From positions 16,208,135 to 16,272,134 of the forward strand of contig CM046836.1 in assembly GCA_025618425.1 (NCBI GenBank): DNA of 64,000 nucleotides, written 5' to 3'. The notes beneath the pieces are model-generated. The model saw nothing but the letters and a program-made list of their open reading frames with translations, was not told where the DNA came from and made no database searches. Shown in pieces: positions 1-11,523 of this stretch. Source of the DNA: Heliocidaris tuberculata. Taxonomy: Eukaryota; Echinodermata; Echinoidea; Camarodonta; Echinometridae. Within the stretch, counting starts at the first letter, position 1. The number at the start of each line of letters is the position of its first letter. The position numbers were made by a program, and so were the translations under genes.

Positions 1-60
1 TCAGTTTGTTTCACTATGGTGATGCATACTAATTTGAAGCTCATAAAATGTAGTTTTAAT

Positions 61-285
61 ATCATCATCAATGTTGGTCAGTCAAGTTACAGGTATAGTG
101 ACCCAATTAATTTCTAGTCTAGAATTTAATTGGGTCACTATACCTGTCACTTGACTGATCAAAATCAATGAGAAATTAATTGGGTCACTATACCTGTCAC
201 TTGACTGATCAACATTGATGATGATCGTAGCAGTTTGAAAGACTTTTACTCTAAGAGCAAAAGTCTTTCAAAAACTGCTACGATC
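61..285. repeat. Palindromic repeat pair
   Basis: 61-113 and 173-225 are near-perfect inverted copies (ATCATCATCAATGTTG...); an extra copy of the right arm lies at 124-165. Immediately after, 223-252 and 253-285 form a second hairpin (GATCGTAGCAGTTT...). Typical of a small foldback or MITE; no gene. Confidence 0.8.
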
Positions 286-633
286 TTGAACCATCTGTTT
301 CATATATCCATACCCTACTTCTCCACAGTCTGCAATGATATCATCACAGGAACCTTTGCGGGGTCTTCCTTTTGGCTTCTTTCCAAGGAGACGACCGTCC
401 AAATCTCCGATCATTAGGCCATCATGTCATAGTATGTGTCCTAACCATTTCTTCTGTCTTTCTTTGATAGTATTCAGCAGCACACGCTCCTCTTGAATGC
501 GGTGCAGCACCTCTTCAATTGTGATCCAATCCCTCCAAAACATACCTATCAATTTACACCGGCAACACATTTCAGTGGCATCTAGTCTTTGAGTGTCTTT
601 CTTGGCAAGCTTAAATGGTTCCTGAAATATCAC
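286..633 (-). pseudogene. LINE reverse-transcriptase C-terminal remnant
   Basis: The minus strand reads KKDTQRLDATEMCCRCKL, then IQEERVLLNTIKERQKKWLG and GHIL, a TGA in place of Arg, HDGLMIGDLDGRLLGKKPKG and RPRKG. This is the endpiece that follows the RT domain in many non-LTR retrotransposons (RRLEAFEMW...RRRRWLGHILR...GKRGRGRPR). A fossil fragment. Confidence 0.7.
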
Positions 634-1040
634 GATAAAGGGGCTAAAACCTAAAATTTTACAAATTGACCTCTATAAACTTTGACCTAAATACCCCAGA
701 ATCTAATCAGATCGTCTTCCTGCAATAATACATGCTAACACCAAGTTTCAAATTCATACCTTAAATGGTTGAGATATCGTGCTAACGAGGCTAAAACCTG
801 ACATTTCAGAATTGACCTCTATGACCTTTGACCTTTGACCTACGTACCTCAAAATCTAATCACATCGTCTTTCTATGGTGATACATACTATTAGCAAGTT
901 AGAAGTTCATACCTCGAATGGTTCTTGAGATGTACCGTTAACAAGAAAGCGGAACGTATGGATGGACGGACGTACGGACAACCTGAAATTATAATGCCTC
1001 TGGCACCACTTTCGGTAGGTGGAGGCATAAAAATATCAAA
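634..1040. repeat. Dispersed repeat, two ~170-bp degenerate units
   Basis: Units containing TTTGACCTA...CAAAATCTAATCA...ATACATGCTAACA and CATACCTTAAATGGTTG occur at about 660-775 and 825-925; the window start (1-60) looks like part of another. It ends with GGACGGACGTACGGACAACC and ATGCCTCTGGCACCAC. No coding content. Confidence 0.5.
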
Positions 1041-1108
1041 AAAGTCCGGCTTGATCAACTTGTTAATGTTTTGAACAAAACCATAACTGACAAAATATAT
1101 AGTCTTAC

Positions 1109-1201
1109 TGCATCCAGATTCATCACTCCCCGTAGGGCAGTCTGGCGTGTAGTCACAGAACGAAGTTTGTACGGTTGTACCATCATTGCAAACGAAGATG
1201 T
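1109..1201 (-). CDS. LDLa exon 1 (most 3' visible exon of the CUB/LDLa gene)
   Basis: A 93-nt exon with acceptor CTATAG before AC-ATC-TTC and donor GTAAGA. It encodes IFVCNDGTTVQ, then SFCDY and TPDCPTGSDESGC: an LDL-receptor class A repeat with four cysteines. The calcium-cage end DC..GSDE is kept, but the usual D after DC-x is T (CPTGSDE), so calcium binding may be weaker. The next exon downstream would lie left of the window. Confidence 0.85.
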
Positions 1202-1209
1202 CTATAGGA

Positions 1210-1900
1210 TGAAATTAAGGGAAATGTAATTCATATATAGTTTATCACTACGCATTCATAGATTTAAAGATTAACATGCACATATAACTCCAATGATGGG
1301 GAAGAATAGTAGATATATATTTGTCAAACTTTCTTTGTCAGGTTGAATAGCCAAAACAAACACATAAAGAATTTGTGTAGAAATGGTTTGTTATATACGA
1401 AACCATAGATATCTTTCTACCAGGTAACTTTCAGGTGTATACATAAATACTTAATAGGCAGAATGGGAGGTAAATGCACAGGATGCTATAATAGTAGTGG
1501 AAAGATTGTCCAAGAGCTTTTCAGCCTAAACTGTTTGGTTTTAATGCATCACGCCATCAGCCTTCTCGCCATAACACCCTTGATGTTGACACCACTGCGT
1601 GAGGAATTTCAGAAAATAAAGCCATGTGTAGTTTCTCCTAACAAGGGTACCGACAAGGGTAATAAATCAGTTAATGGCTACTTTTAATCTTCAAAGTTGT
1701 TTTGGTCCTCCCAAACCACCTCCCTGGGACGTTATTAGGCCTTTATTTCACTCAATATATGGACCAATAAATGTGTAAGCGCGACATAAAAAATTGCTTC
1801 AGTCCTCTCAGATCACCCCCCCCCCCCCATGGGTTTCGGTAAATATTTCTGTCAAATTGAACCTTGCTTAAACTATTTTATGCCAAGAAGCCTGCACGCC
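1210..1900. other. Intron, nothing recognised
   Basis: Intron between the first CUB and LDLa exons. It has a C12 tract near 1818 and no repeat or gene I recognise. The following intron (2270-3250) is similar, with only a short ATTTTTA-rich stretch near 3035-3065. Confidence 0.5.
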
Positions 1901-1904
1901 ATAC

Positions 1905-2267
1905 CTGACACATTCCAAAAGCTCAATTGAATTTGGAATCCTTGACGCTCAGAATAGGAGTTTGCATCAAATTCAATGAACATATCTCCGCCTTGGATGT
2001 ACAGGTCATCTGGATAACCGCTGTAGTAACTGCCAAAGAAGGCAATCACTTGCCATGAAGAACTGGTTGAGTCCCAGCCACGCCCAATCCTCAAACTGTC
2101 ACCAGACCCAAGGTAGATGTATCCCAATGACAGATGGTACACGATGTTTGTCGCGTCCATTCCAGTGTCGTACCTGATAACCCATAGTGCGTAGGCATTC
2201 GATGAATAGTAATTTGGATAGTTGTGAGAGGAGATCTGAACCTGTGTGCCTGCACTCAAGATGAAGT
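1905..2267 (-). CDS. CUB exon 1, cysteine-free
   Basis: A 363-nt exon (121 codons), acceptor TTTCTCAAG and donor GTATGG. Core motifs are SSHNYPNYYSSNAYALW near residues 12-28, GSGDSLRIGRGWD in the middle, FFGSYYSGYPDDLYIQGGD, and FIEFDANSYSERQGFQIQL near the end. These match the CUB strands, but all four disulfide positions are replaced: A in NAYALW where C2 normally sits, G/S before D in GSGD, F in FFGS. It ends with the sequon NVS at the junction to the next LDLa exon. It belongs to the GSGD/LYIQGGD subgroup with the CUB exons at 7.5 and 39.5 kb. Confidence 0.88.
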
Positions 2268-3252
2268 CTTGAGAAAGTGAGAGGCAAGGGAAACACATAA
2301 AAATGTTTAAGGGCATGAGAAAAATGAAGGCGATAGACAGGTTCCTTTTCTTCCAAAATGTAGTCTGTATCACAAATACACTCTAATGATGGCATTAGCA
2401 GATATTTCTACTAAGGCATTTTTCATAGAAACAAAGAGTGAAGGTATGGTCCAAGTTAGGCACAGAGCCTGAGAATTTCATATCATGTGATTTCAGTGCT
2501 ATACATATTCAAAGCTCTCATCATCATTGCCATCTGTGACACTTAAACCTTTTCTGAACTGTTTTTATCATCTTTTATAATTTCATGCGACTTCAAAAGT
2601 TTTGTTACCTCTTAACAAACTGGAAAGTGTCTATCATCTAAGCTTTACATAGATTATTTTATTGAGAAAATCAATAACTTTTCCTGTCAATAATCTAAAT
2701 AAATCTTAATCCAAATGAACACATGTAAAGGGATTAAATGCAAAATACAGGTAATAATAAGAAGAAGAAATGACTGAAAAAAGAATAGAATCAAACCAAA
2801 CTCATACTAGTTATGCAAAACTACAAATGAATTATGTCTGCCAAATGGATTTGGAGAAAAAAAATGTCACCGCTATTATGTAATGTGTGCAAGGAATATG
2901 GTTAGGAAATTTACCTCAAAGTCCCAAGCACATGGCAAGCAAAAAACATGCAGTGACACATTTTCACAAGTGTATTCTGCTTTATGGTAATATATTATTT
3001 ACTGGAAGCCTTTGTGCTTTTTTGATGGAGAGGGGATTTTAATTTTTAATTTTTAATTTTAATTTTTCATTTCCCTCGAACCACAATCCATTATCATTGC
3101 TTAGAATTGGCCTTCACTGTTAATCGCTTGTTCTACAATCCCTAAAGTATTACCTTAGTGTTTATTGGTTAAGTTGATTTGAACCTGGTTGTCTGAGGAT
3201 GATTACTATTTAATCCTTTACAAATAAAGAAATACACAAGAATAAAAATTAC

Positions 3253-3348
3253 CACAGCCGGATTCATCACTGCCATCAATGCAATCAGCCTTGTAGTCAC
3301 AATTTGATGTACTAATTACGGCACTCCCGTCATCACAACCAAAGAAGT
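3253..3348 (-). CDS. LDLa exon 2
   Basis: A 96-nt exon, acceptor ATACAG, donor GTAATT. It reads FFGCDDGSAV, then SNCDYKADCIDGSDESGC. Four cysteines are present; the first and third of a standard LDLa are absent. The acidic calcium cage (CD...DC.D.SDE) is intact. It is one codon longer than most LDLa exons of the array, between the GSAV strand and the NCDY turn. Confidence 0.87.
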
Positions 3349-3582
3349 CTGTATGAAGAGGATAATGAGAAATTACTCAAGAAACGGAACGTTATTATTT
3401 CACATGAATAGATAAATGTGAGATAAGGGAAAGGCAGCAAACAGGTGGTAGCTTTCATATGGATATATATATATATGGTGAGTAATTCATTGGTTGAGAA
3501 AAATAATAGATAAAAACCCCTGAAAAAAAATTCTGCAAGTCAAGTTAGAGCGTTGATATCTCTCTTGTTACTATATTATCAT

Positions 3583-4720
3583 ATTTCAATTTGGTATCAT
3601 TGGAAAGCATGATTATTCCCCTTTACAATGATGCCCCATTTTAAGACTGAGTCGAATCGATTTGTAAACCGCTCCTCGATCGAAGTCATCGAGCCCCAGT
3701 GCTGTTTTTGGCGAAACCTGTGCATCGATGAAATTTATGGAAATGTTAATACAAAGAAAAGAAGTACACGAATCCTTTGCTCTTTAATAGTTACTTGTCT
3801 TTCACAATACTAATATTATCATGTATTCAAGACACTTCTTACTTATGGGGGACATACACCGTCGCGCCAGAGCAAAAAAATGTCCTCGATTTCATCGTCC
3901 ATCAATTTATCGGTGCACGTTGATCGACTGGAGCAAAGCTGTCGATCCCCAGTTTCCAAAATAATCGATATGACTCAGGCTTACCCCTTTTGCACTTATT
4001 ATTTAATCATGGCATGTGCAGTATACCTGAATACGGGGCCAAGTCAAAAGTGAAATGTCGCAAAATGCATTGTTATTGTCAACAGCGAATCCTACTTTCT
4101 TTCATAATGCTTAGAGGATGAACTTGTGTTTTGAGTGATGTTCAGGTGGTCATTCATGAATGCAGTGATGTGTCTTCTTTTTTTTTTGGAAGATGAAGTG
4201 TGTTTTAATCAATTGATTAAAAAAACAAGTCAAAAAACAAATGTTGAAAAATGCATTGTTATTGCCAACAGTGAATTCTTCATTTGTTTGGAGAATTGAT
4301 TTTGTTCTGACTTCTGAATAATGTTGAGGGGGTCATTCATGAAGTGCAATGTTGTTTTCACCTTTTGCTTGGAAGAAGGAATGTATTTTATTCGAACGAT
4401 AGTGGGATTATCACTGTGTCTGAGTTTCATACAGACTCAAAGCACATTTCATCTTCTAAACAAAAGAAGAAAAAACATTACTCCGTTCATGAATGACCAC
4501 CTCAACATCACTTAAAACACAAGTTCATCCTCCAAACATTATTAAAGAAAGGAGAATTCACTGTTGACAATGACAATGCATTTTGCAACATTTCACTTTT
4601 GACTTGGCCCCGTATTCAGGTGTAGTACACATTCCATAATTACATAATCAGTACAGATGTGTTATTGTAAAGGGGAATAAACAGGCGTTTCAATGATACT
4701 AAATTCAGGTATGACGATAC
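3583..4720. mobile_element. Nested foldback element
   Basis: Outer inverted arms: TTCAATTTGGTATCATTGGA...ATTCCCCTTTACAAT (3583-3632) and ATTGTAAAGGGGAAT...CAATGATACTAAATT (4667-4712). Inside lies an inner palindrome 4023-4625 with ends ACCTGAATACGGGGCCAAGT and its inverse. No open frame with similarity; non-autonomous DNA elements, one inside the other. Confidence 0.7.
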
Positions 4721-4732
4721 AGTACACGGTAA

Positions 4733-5307
4733 AAAAAATTGCCGTTTTTTTCACGGGAAATTTCCTGGCAGTCAGGATGCCGGGAATGCCCGTTTTTCCA
4801 CAATACATGTAAAATAACAGATTTCCGTTTTTTTTTTGTTAAATAGTAGAAACTTTAAAATCTAACAGGAAAATCTATGTAAATTAAAACGGAACCATGG
4901 AAACGATTTGTAATTTAACAGGGTAACTTGTTAAAATATGTAAAAAATGTTTTTTAAAAAGTGTTTTATGTCGGGTGTCTTAATCTCTTATATACCTCTT
5001 AAGTTTTTTATGCCTTTGGTGGCAGTTAATCGGGCAACCCCAAACCATACGCTACTTAAAATTCATGAATATTCATATAAGCGTTTTCCCCAATATTTGG
5101 TAATTTAACAGGGTAACTTGTTAAAATATGAGAAAATAGTTTTTAACAGTGTTTTATGTCAGGCGATTGTTATGTTGATTTCCGGCAAACCAACAAACTT
5201 GCTGTTGTTTTACAGGAAAAAGACTGTAAAACTTAAAAATAACGGCAATAACTTGTAATTTCAAGGGCCAGAAACCCTGTAGTTTTACAGTTATTTTTTA
5301 CAGTGTA
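4733..5307. mobile_element. MITE with TACAC(G/T)GTAAAAAA ends
   Basis: Ends TACACGGTAAAAAAAATTG and (inverted) TACACTGTAAAAAATAACTG, starting and ending at TA, consistent with a Tc1/mariner-like MITE. The interior is rich in AACAGGGTAACTTGTTAAAA repeats (4918 and 5107). Confidence 0.6.
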
Positions 5308-5362
5308 ACAAGAAAGATATCAATGCTCAAATTTAAATTGCAGAACTTTTTTGAGGGGTTTA

Positions 5363-5374
5363 TATATACACATG

Positions 5375-5445
<71 letters not shown>
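5363..5445. repeat. (TA)n microsatellite
   Basis: About 80 bp of nearly pure TA, followed by TACAGTGCGTATCAAAAAAAA, which resembles a mariner-type end. Confidence 0.9.
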
Positions 5446-5446
<1 letters not shown>

Positions 5447-5929
5447 TGCGTATCAAAAAAAAGCAAAAAACGTTACACTTTTGAAAAGTCTGTCAAAATT
5501 ACATTTCAAAATATTAAGAAGGTTTTTTTCATCTTGATAGATGCCCAATAGTCTCATCTATCAAGTGCCACTAACAAAACAAATTTCCGTTCACGCTTGG
5601 GCAAACACTAACTCTTTTTGTCCAGAGTGTGAAAAAGGCTTGCGCCAAACTGAAAGAAGAGTGAAAATTAAACCAGCAGTCCGAATATGCACTTCAATTC
5701 AAACAAATTGCTCTTTTGCATAAACTGATGATTGCATTGTGATAGTCTAGGAATTTTGTGGCAATTTTCTATCATAATATTATTGATTTCATTGATTTTT
5801 GCATGAGTGAGTATTAACAATGTGTAAGTAATAATACTTCAAGATCTTATTAAGCACGGTATTCACAATAAACAAACAATTCAAAAACCACATGCCAATC
5901 ATTCATTCAAGAAGTACCCAATTATTAAA

Positions 5930-6500
5930 TCTGCAAATCATTCAAAAAATTAATCAATCAATTGATTAACCAATCACTTGACGAATAAAAACAAAGAAAA
6001 ACATAGGCTTTTAGCCGCCCAAGGGGGAAGGGGCGAGTTTCCCCCTATGTGGATCATATCCACAACTTTTTTCATAAAATGCACTGTGATTGATTGACTG
6101 ATAGACTGATTGAGAAATTTATTGAATGCATACAGTAGATTGACTGGTTGATTTATTGATCAATCGAACGATTGATTTACATTCTTGATTGAATGATTGA
6201 TAGATTGATTGATTGATTGAAAATTGATTAATTGGGCATTTGAATGACTGGTTTGGAAGTGCTCTGATGTTTTTTTGAGTAATTTGTTAAATTAGAGTGT
6301 GATTGATTGATAAAATGATTGACAGAATTGCCCGACTGCCTGACTGGTTGATTGACTGATTACCTTATTGATTGACTGGTTGATTGACTGACTGGCTGAA
6401 TGGTTGAATTATTGACTGATGCATTTAATTGATTGATTGACTGACTGACTGACTGATCTGTCGTGTGATGTACAGTACTGATGAGTTGATTGTTGATTAA
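5930..6500. repeat. Degenerate TGAT/TGAC tandem repeat
   Basis: Long run of variants of TGATTGATTGACTGACTGG, most regular at 6180-6225 and 6300-6450. Decayed tetranucleotide satellite; no gene. Confidence 0.8.
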
Positions 6501-6607
6501 TTTATTGATTAACTGATTTTTTTATTGTTTGGCTGAATGATCTGAAGATGTATTAATTTGGTACTTTTCTTGACTCAATGACTGGCATGTAGATTTGATA
6601 TTTCTGT

Positions 6608-7172
6608 GAATCACAAGTTGAATAACGTAAACTTATAAAATGCGTTTTTCTCCAAATTTACTTTTGTCGCTGCGCGCACTATATATGCTATACGAGGCCA
6701 CTTCGTAAAAACGGTAGTTAACGTTATTCTAATTGTGATTTCGGGGGTTAAACGTACATCTTTCAGGATTTCTTTTGATAACGACATAGTACAGAATTTA
6801 CCGATTCTGCCCATATAATTTTTGTTTGCAATAAATACATACTTAGCTGATAATCAAGAGGGTATGTTGTTACAAACTGTGGGGACGGTTCGTGAAAACG
6901 AAAATATGCGTATTCCATATACGCGTCGTTTTCACAAACCGTCCCCACAGTTTGTAACAACATTTCCTCTTGATTATGTATTTATTGTAAACAAAAAGTA
7001 TATGGGCAGAATAGTTAAATTCTGTACTATGTCGTTATAAAAAAAAAATCCTGGAAAATGTACGTTTAACCCCCGAAATCACAATTTGAATAACGTTAAC
7101 TTTTAAAATGCGTTTTTCTCGAAATCTACTTTTGTCGCTGCGCGCACTACGAGGCCACTTCGTGAAAACGGT
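6608..7172. mobile_element. Foldback element with ~190-bp arms
   Basis: Arms 6717-6908 and 6910-7100 are inverted copies (GTTAACGTTATTC...CGTCCCCACAGTTTG). A further ~90-bp segment (AATAACGT...TGCGCGCAC...GAGGCCACTTCGT) sits at both ends in the same orientation (6610-6706, 7086-7172). A (TA)n tract follows at 7174-7219. Confidence 0.75.
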
Positions 7173-7174
7173 GA

Positions 7175-7222
<48 letters not shown>

Positions 7223-7324
7223 GGTGAGAAATTCATTGGACGAAAAAAATGATTTGTGTAGCTACGTAAAGTCATTATTCCTCCTCACTACATTCCTTTT
7301 TTTAAAATAACTGCAAAGGTAGCA

Positions 7325-7396
7325 AGAACCGTCTCTATCGGGAATCGAACCCATGCCTTTGGCCTTGTAAGCAAATGCCTTAACCACTACAACATG
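7325..7396 (-). mobile_element. tRNA-derived SINE head
   Basis: The minus strand reads TTGTAGTGGTTAAGGCATTT (A-box-like) and GGGTTCGATTCCC (B box). No matching acceptor stem, so a SINE promoter rather than a tRNA gene. A G18 run follows at 7396-7413. Confidence 0.65.
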
Positions 7397-7492
7397 GGGG
7401 GGGGGGGGGGGATATCGATTCATCAGCTCTCTCAACCCCTTAGGAGTCTATTAAATAATGACAATATATAATAGTAAGAAATACAGGCTTAC

Positions 7493-7846
7493 CAGACGCA
7501 TTCCGAATGGTGAGTTGAATTTGGAATCCACTTCTCTCAGAGTAGGAGTCTGCATCAAATTCGATGAACATGTCACTGCCTTGGATGTAGAGGTCGTTCG
7601 GAGAACTACTGTAGTAACTGCCGAAATAGGCAATGTCCTGCCCTGTGGAATTATCTGAATCCCAGTTTCGTCCAATCCTTAAAACATCACCAGATCCAAG
7701 GTAAGTGTACCCAAATGATAGTTTGTACACGATGTCCATTTCACTTGCAGACTGGAACCTCCAGAGTATGTAGGCATTTTGATGGTAGTTATTGGGATAG
7801 TTGTGAGATGAAAGCTGAATATTGGAATCCACACCCACGTTAAATA
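7493..7846 (-). CDS. CUB exon 2, cysteine-free
   Basis: A 354-nt exon, acceptor CATTCAAG before TA-TTT-AAC, donor GTAAGC. Motifs: LSSHNYPNNYHQNAYILW, YKLSFGYTYLGSGDVLRIG, YFGSYYSSSPNDLYIQGSD, FIEFDADSYSERSGFQIQL. There is no cysteine. The Asp of GSGD and the Asp of FDAD lie where two ligands of the CUB calcium site usually sit, but the glutamate normally found a few residues before the first is not seen. It ends in the sequon NAS just before the splice junction. Confidence 0.88.
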
Positions 7847-8180
7847 CTTGAATGAGGATGAAACAGGAGAAGAGAGGGCAAAATTACGACATGCTTCATA
7901 CATTTAATGAATCGAAATTACTTGTCAGTAAGTAAAACTAACACAAAACAAATAGAAATACTTCTAACGAGACATTGCAGATTTGCTCTACCACTGCAAT
8001 ATTCAAGAAAATGTTGTCAATAAGGGAAGTCACGCGATAGTTATTGTATAAAATTTTCTGTCTCCAATATCCTACAACACTCTGCCCCTTTCTCATCATT
8101 CTTCAGAAAAATCTTTGTGATGAGTAAATTTTCCATTCTGCCCCGTACAATAGACCATGTAATATTCATGTGAGTAGTTA

Positions 8181-8260
8181 AGTGATAGATTTCTTGCAGC
8201 ATTCCGTGTCATGTCCATTAAGTGATAGATTTCTTGCAGCATTCCGTGTCATGTCCATCT
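8181..8260. repeat. Two-copy 40-bp tandem repeat
   Basis: AGTGATAGATTTCTTGCAGC...ATGTCCATTA starts at 8181 and again at 8221 with almost no difference. Around it (7850-9430) I see only AT-rich intron and a stretch with GCGCGCAC motifs (8950-9200). Confidence 0.85.
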
Positions 8261-9437
8261 TTTTCCCTCCTTTTAAAAAAGTAATTAATAACAAGAAATT
8301 TAAATTCGTCACTGAAGAAGAATTAGGTGGTCTGTCTGTCCATTCGGCAAATTGCTTTGTACGATGTGATAATATTTGTGAATGATAGTAATTCTGATAA
8401 TGTTGACAATGGATTGAGACTTGCATCACAGAAAATCGGACGATTTGATATTGTTGATATTGCAACAGAGATAACACGTAGATGAAATACGGGATTCTGA
8501 AATCACATTTTGTAGTTTAAAAATGGGCATGATCCCGACATCTAATCAAAAATTGGAGGCACACTTACATAAGCTTATACTATCAATCGCAAAAATACGC
8601 CATGATCTCTTTGTCTAAATGAAAAATGGTGAAACTAATCTTGTAGAGAATTGTCTCAGCTAAAACATATTAACATTTGAAAGAAAATTGACAACCTATT
8701 ACTCAAATATTATCAAATGAATAGAAACATTATGACGTCATTTTTTTCAAAATCATTTTTTGAGTTCATAATTATGCAAATATGATGACGTTCCGACCTA
8801 TCGACCCCCATTTTATTTTGTAATGAATTCTAATCTACAACTTATAGGCTTTAAGAATTATGTAAAAAAATTGGGGGATCCCAAGCCTTTCTGACAAGCT
8901 AGGGCGGATTCAAGATCGGAATGTTTTTACCACTTTTTACCTTATATTGCTTATTGACGCGCGCACGAATTTGAAATTTTGACCCGCGCGTGTGGGATTA
9001 TGGAATGTCGAGAAATAGTTGGAAATTGTCAAGAATAGTGTCAGGAAGACAAACCATGCAAAAAAAATAATGCGCGCACGGACTGACGCACGAAAAATTT
9101 TGAAATTCTTAAAATGTCCTGAAACGTACTTTAATTTGATTAATAAGTGATTTTGAGCATTTTAAAATTTTGAAGTGCGCGTACGTGCGCGTCATGATGC
9201 GCCCGCGGATTTTGTTGACATGTCATGTTGACCCTTGACCTGAAGTTCATGTGTGTCATCTATGGTTCATTTTTGATGACTCGTTATGAAGATATCGATG
9301 TGATTTCACAAAATGGCGCCTGGATGACGTCATGATGACCTGATGACCTCGAAAAAGATGCGGTAACTTGATCTCATAGGGCCTGATATAGCCAAATATG
9401 TATCAGCAAAGTATTTTACACCTCTGTGGAGAGAGGC

Positions 9438-9530
9438 AAATGTGGATTAATGTCTAGCTGAAGGACGTTGGCACCTGGTTGGGATTCGAACCCTCAACCT
9501 ATCGATTGAAAGTCAAGTGAAAAAAAAAAA
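9438..9530 (-). mobile_element. tRNA-derived SINE fragment
   Basis: The minus strand contains GAGGGTTCGAATCCCAACC (B box) followed by CCAACGTCCTTCAGCTA, matching the body of the other SINEs at 51.7 and 63.7 kb (ACGTCCTTTGGCAAG). Confidence 0.65.
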
Positions 9531-9731
9531 TAAATCATGACACCTCCACCAAAAAGGCAGAGGTGTCGTGGTAGCAATTAACCTGACATAGGAATTACTG
9601 AAGTGAACCTGTTTTGCATGTAGGCCTATTGATTTGCGATTATCCATAAAATATACGCTCTTGGTACTTAGTATTCATAGCCTTCAAAAATGGAATATTT
9701 AAGAGATGTAGGACTGAATCAAATTACTTAC

Positions 9732-9830
9732 TGCATTCGGATTCGTCACTTCCATCTATGCAGTTGGGCTTGTAGTTGCAGACTGATGTTATATTCGGGA
9801 CGGCACTCCCATCATTGCAACCATAGAAGC
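9732..9830 (-). CDS. LDLa exon 3
   Basis: A 99-nt exon, acceptor CCTAAAG, donor GTAAGTAA. It reads FYGCNDGSAVPNITSVCNYK then PNCIDGSDESEC, with four cysteines. Two acidic cage positions are Asn here (CNYKPNC instead of CDY..DC), so calcium coordination is probably altered. It carries an NIT sequon. It is separated from the next upstream exon (CUB at 39.45 kb) by a 29.6-kb intron, the longest in the visible gene. Confidence 0.87.
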
Positions 9831-9989
9831 CTTTAGGATTAAAATATATAGAAAAATATTATTTCAGCTGGTCACATTTAAAAAATACAAACATGATAAG
9901 AATAAATCTATCATAAAAATTGTTTAGATGATCATATATGCCTCTTTAAATCAACTACAACATACTTTCTGAGCCTAGACAGATGCAAA

Positions 9990-11520
9990 GGTGTTAAAGC
10001 TTGCCGCCCCGGCCCCCTTTTCCCCGAAATAGGTTAGTACTATCCTAGCCGGGTTTATTTTTAATGTATTGCGGAAGTTTTGGTACACTCTACTGAGAAT
10101 TTAAATTCCCAGTTAAGATGAATTCCTTTTATTCCACTTTAAGCAAACTTACAATTTATATAACAGTTTCAATAATTTGATATACATAGGCACACTGACA
10201 AGTTTTGTTCACCATAGATTAAAAAGAAATATACATGTAATGTACACCAAAACAAATGGCTCAAGAAAAAAAGCGAGGGAGTTATAAAACATAGCAATTT
10301 CTTGTAGAAATAAAACATGTAAGGGGGGGGGGGTGTATGTTCCCGACACTTAACAAAAAGATAAACTGTCACGTTTACCGCTGAATGTCAGAAAAAGCAT
10401 GCATCAGGTAACACTAATTTCTGTGAATATTTGCCATTTACAATAATGTCAACATTATCTTTTGAAAGAGTGATTAAATCTAGAAGAACAACATGCTCAA
10501 GTTTCTGTTTGAAAATCACCTGTCCACATATCTAACCTGTCCGGACACACAACGTGTGGGTACACATGTACACATTTTAAGAAAAGTTAGAGGGATAAAG
10601 AACGGAGCAAAAAAAGAGAAGTAAATAACGATGGGCAGGCATGAGCACAGAATGCATGAAAACATTTATTGTCCCTTTGATAGCTTTTACTGCTACACTC
10701 GCGAAAAGGCCGCCTACGGCGGCCTTTCGCGGCTTTGACGGAAAGATCAGTGCCAGCAAGTTGACTACCCGTTCTGAATTTGGTGGGGGCGTCGAAAGGA
10801 CATAATTGAGAAAAATGTCACATGATCAAGTACATGTACATAAACCAGGACAAACCTATTTTTAATGAAAAACAAAAATTGAAAAATTGAAATCTTGGTA
10901 AGGGTGAATAATTTATTGTTTACTGTATATACATGTGTGTATGTGCGCGTGTTGTTCTGAAGGCATGGTTGGCGATTTTTTTTTTTTTTAAATAGAAGTA
11001 TCAATTCTGATAAAAAATGAAAAAAATAGAAAGTAAAACAATCTAAATACATTCTTATCCTTTTCTATGTTTTTAAACTTTGAGTGTTCTTTAATTTCTA
11101 TTCAAAATTTTATTTTTTTAAAGTTGATTTAAAAGCGCCATGTAAATCAATAATTCAAATGGATTTATTTAAATTGGCCATGCCTGCCTGATGGTGATGA
11201 AATACATTCCAGAAAAGGCACTCACATGCATAAACACCCCGCCACGCAGTGACACACAGACACACACTTTCTCACAAATACCGACATACACTGTCAAGGA
11301 TATAAATAGGACCATCCACTGTCAACGACCTCTCCATACCTAGCATGCTGCGCGGCATGCACTGCAACTGCAACCACTGATTCAGTGACTATAGACTGCA
11401 TGATAGTAGGAGTAGTATAGCTCTCAGACTCGTTCACCAAAATGTGTGTGTTATTAAAATGTCAATCATTTTTCTTCTCGAAAATTTAAACGATTAAAAA
11501 AAGAGAAGACCTTTAGATGG
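9990..11520. other. Intron stretch, mostly unrecognised
   Basis: Start of the 29.6-kb intron. It contains a C/G-rich 33-bp hairpin at about 10699-10731 (GAAAAGGCCGCC facing GGCGGCCTTTC), a G10 tract near 10323 and a T-run at 10977. No coding similarity noticed. Confidence 0.5.
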
Positions 11521-11523
11521 ATA

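Noticed and set aside
4023..4625. Pre-miRNA-like long hairpin
   Set aside because: 600-bp palindrome with element-type ends and nested structure fits a MITE better than a microRNA locus.
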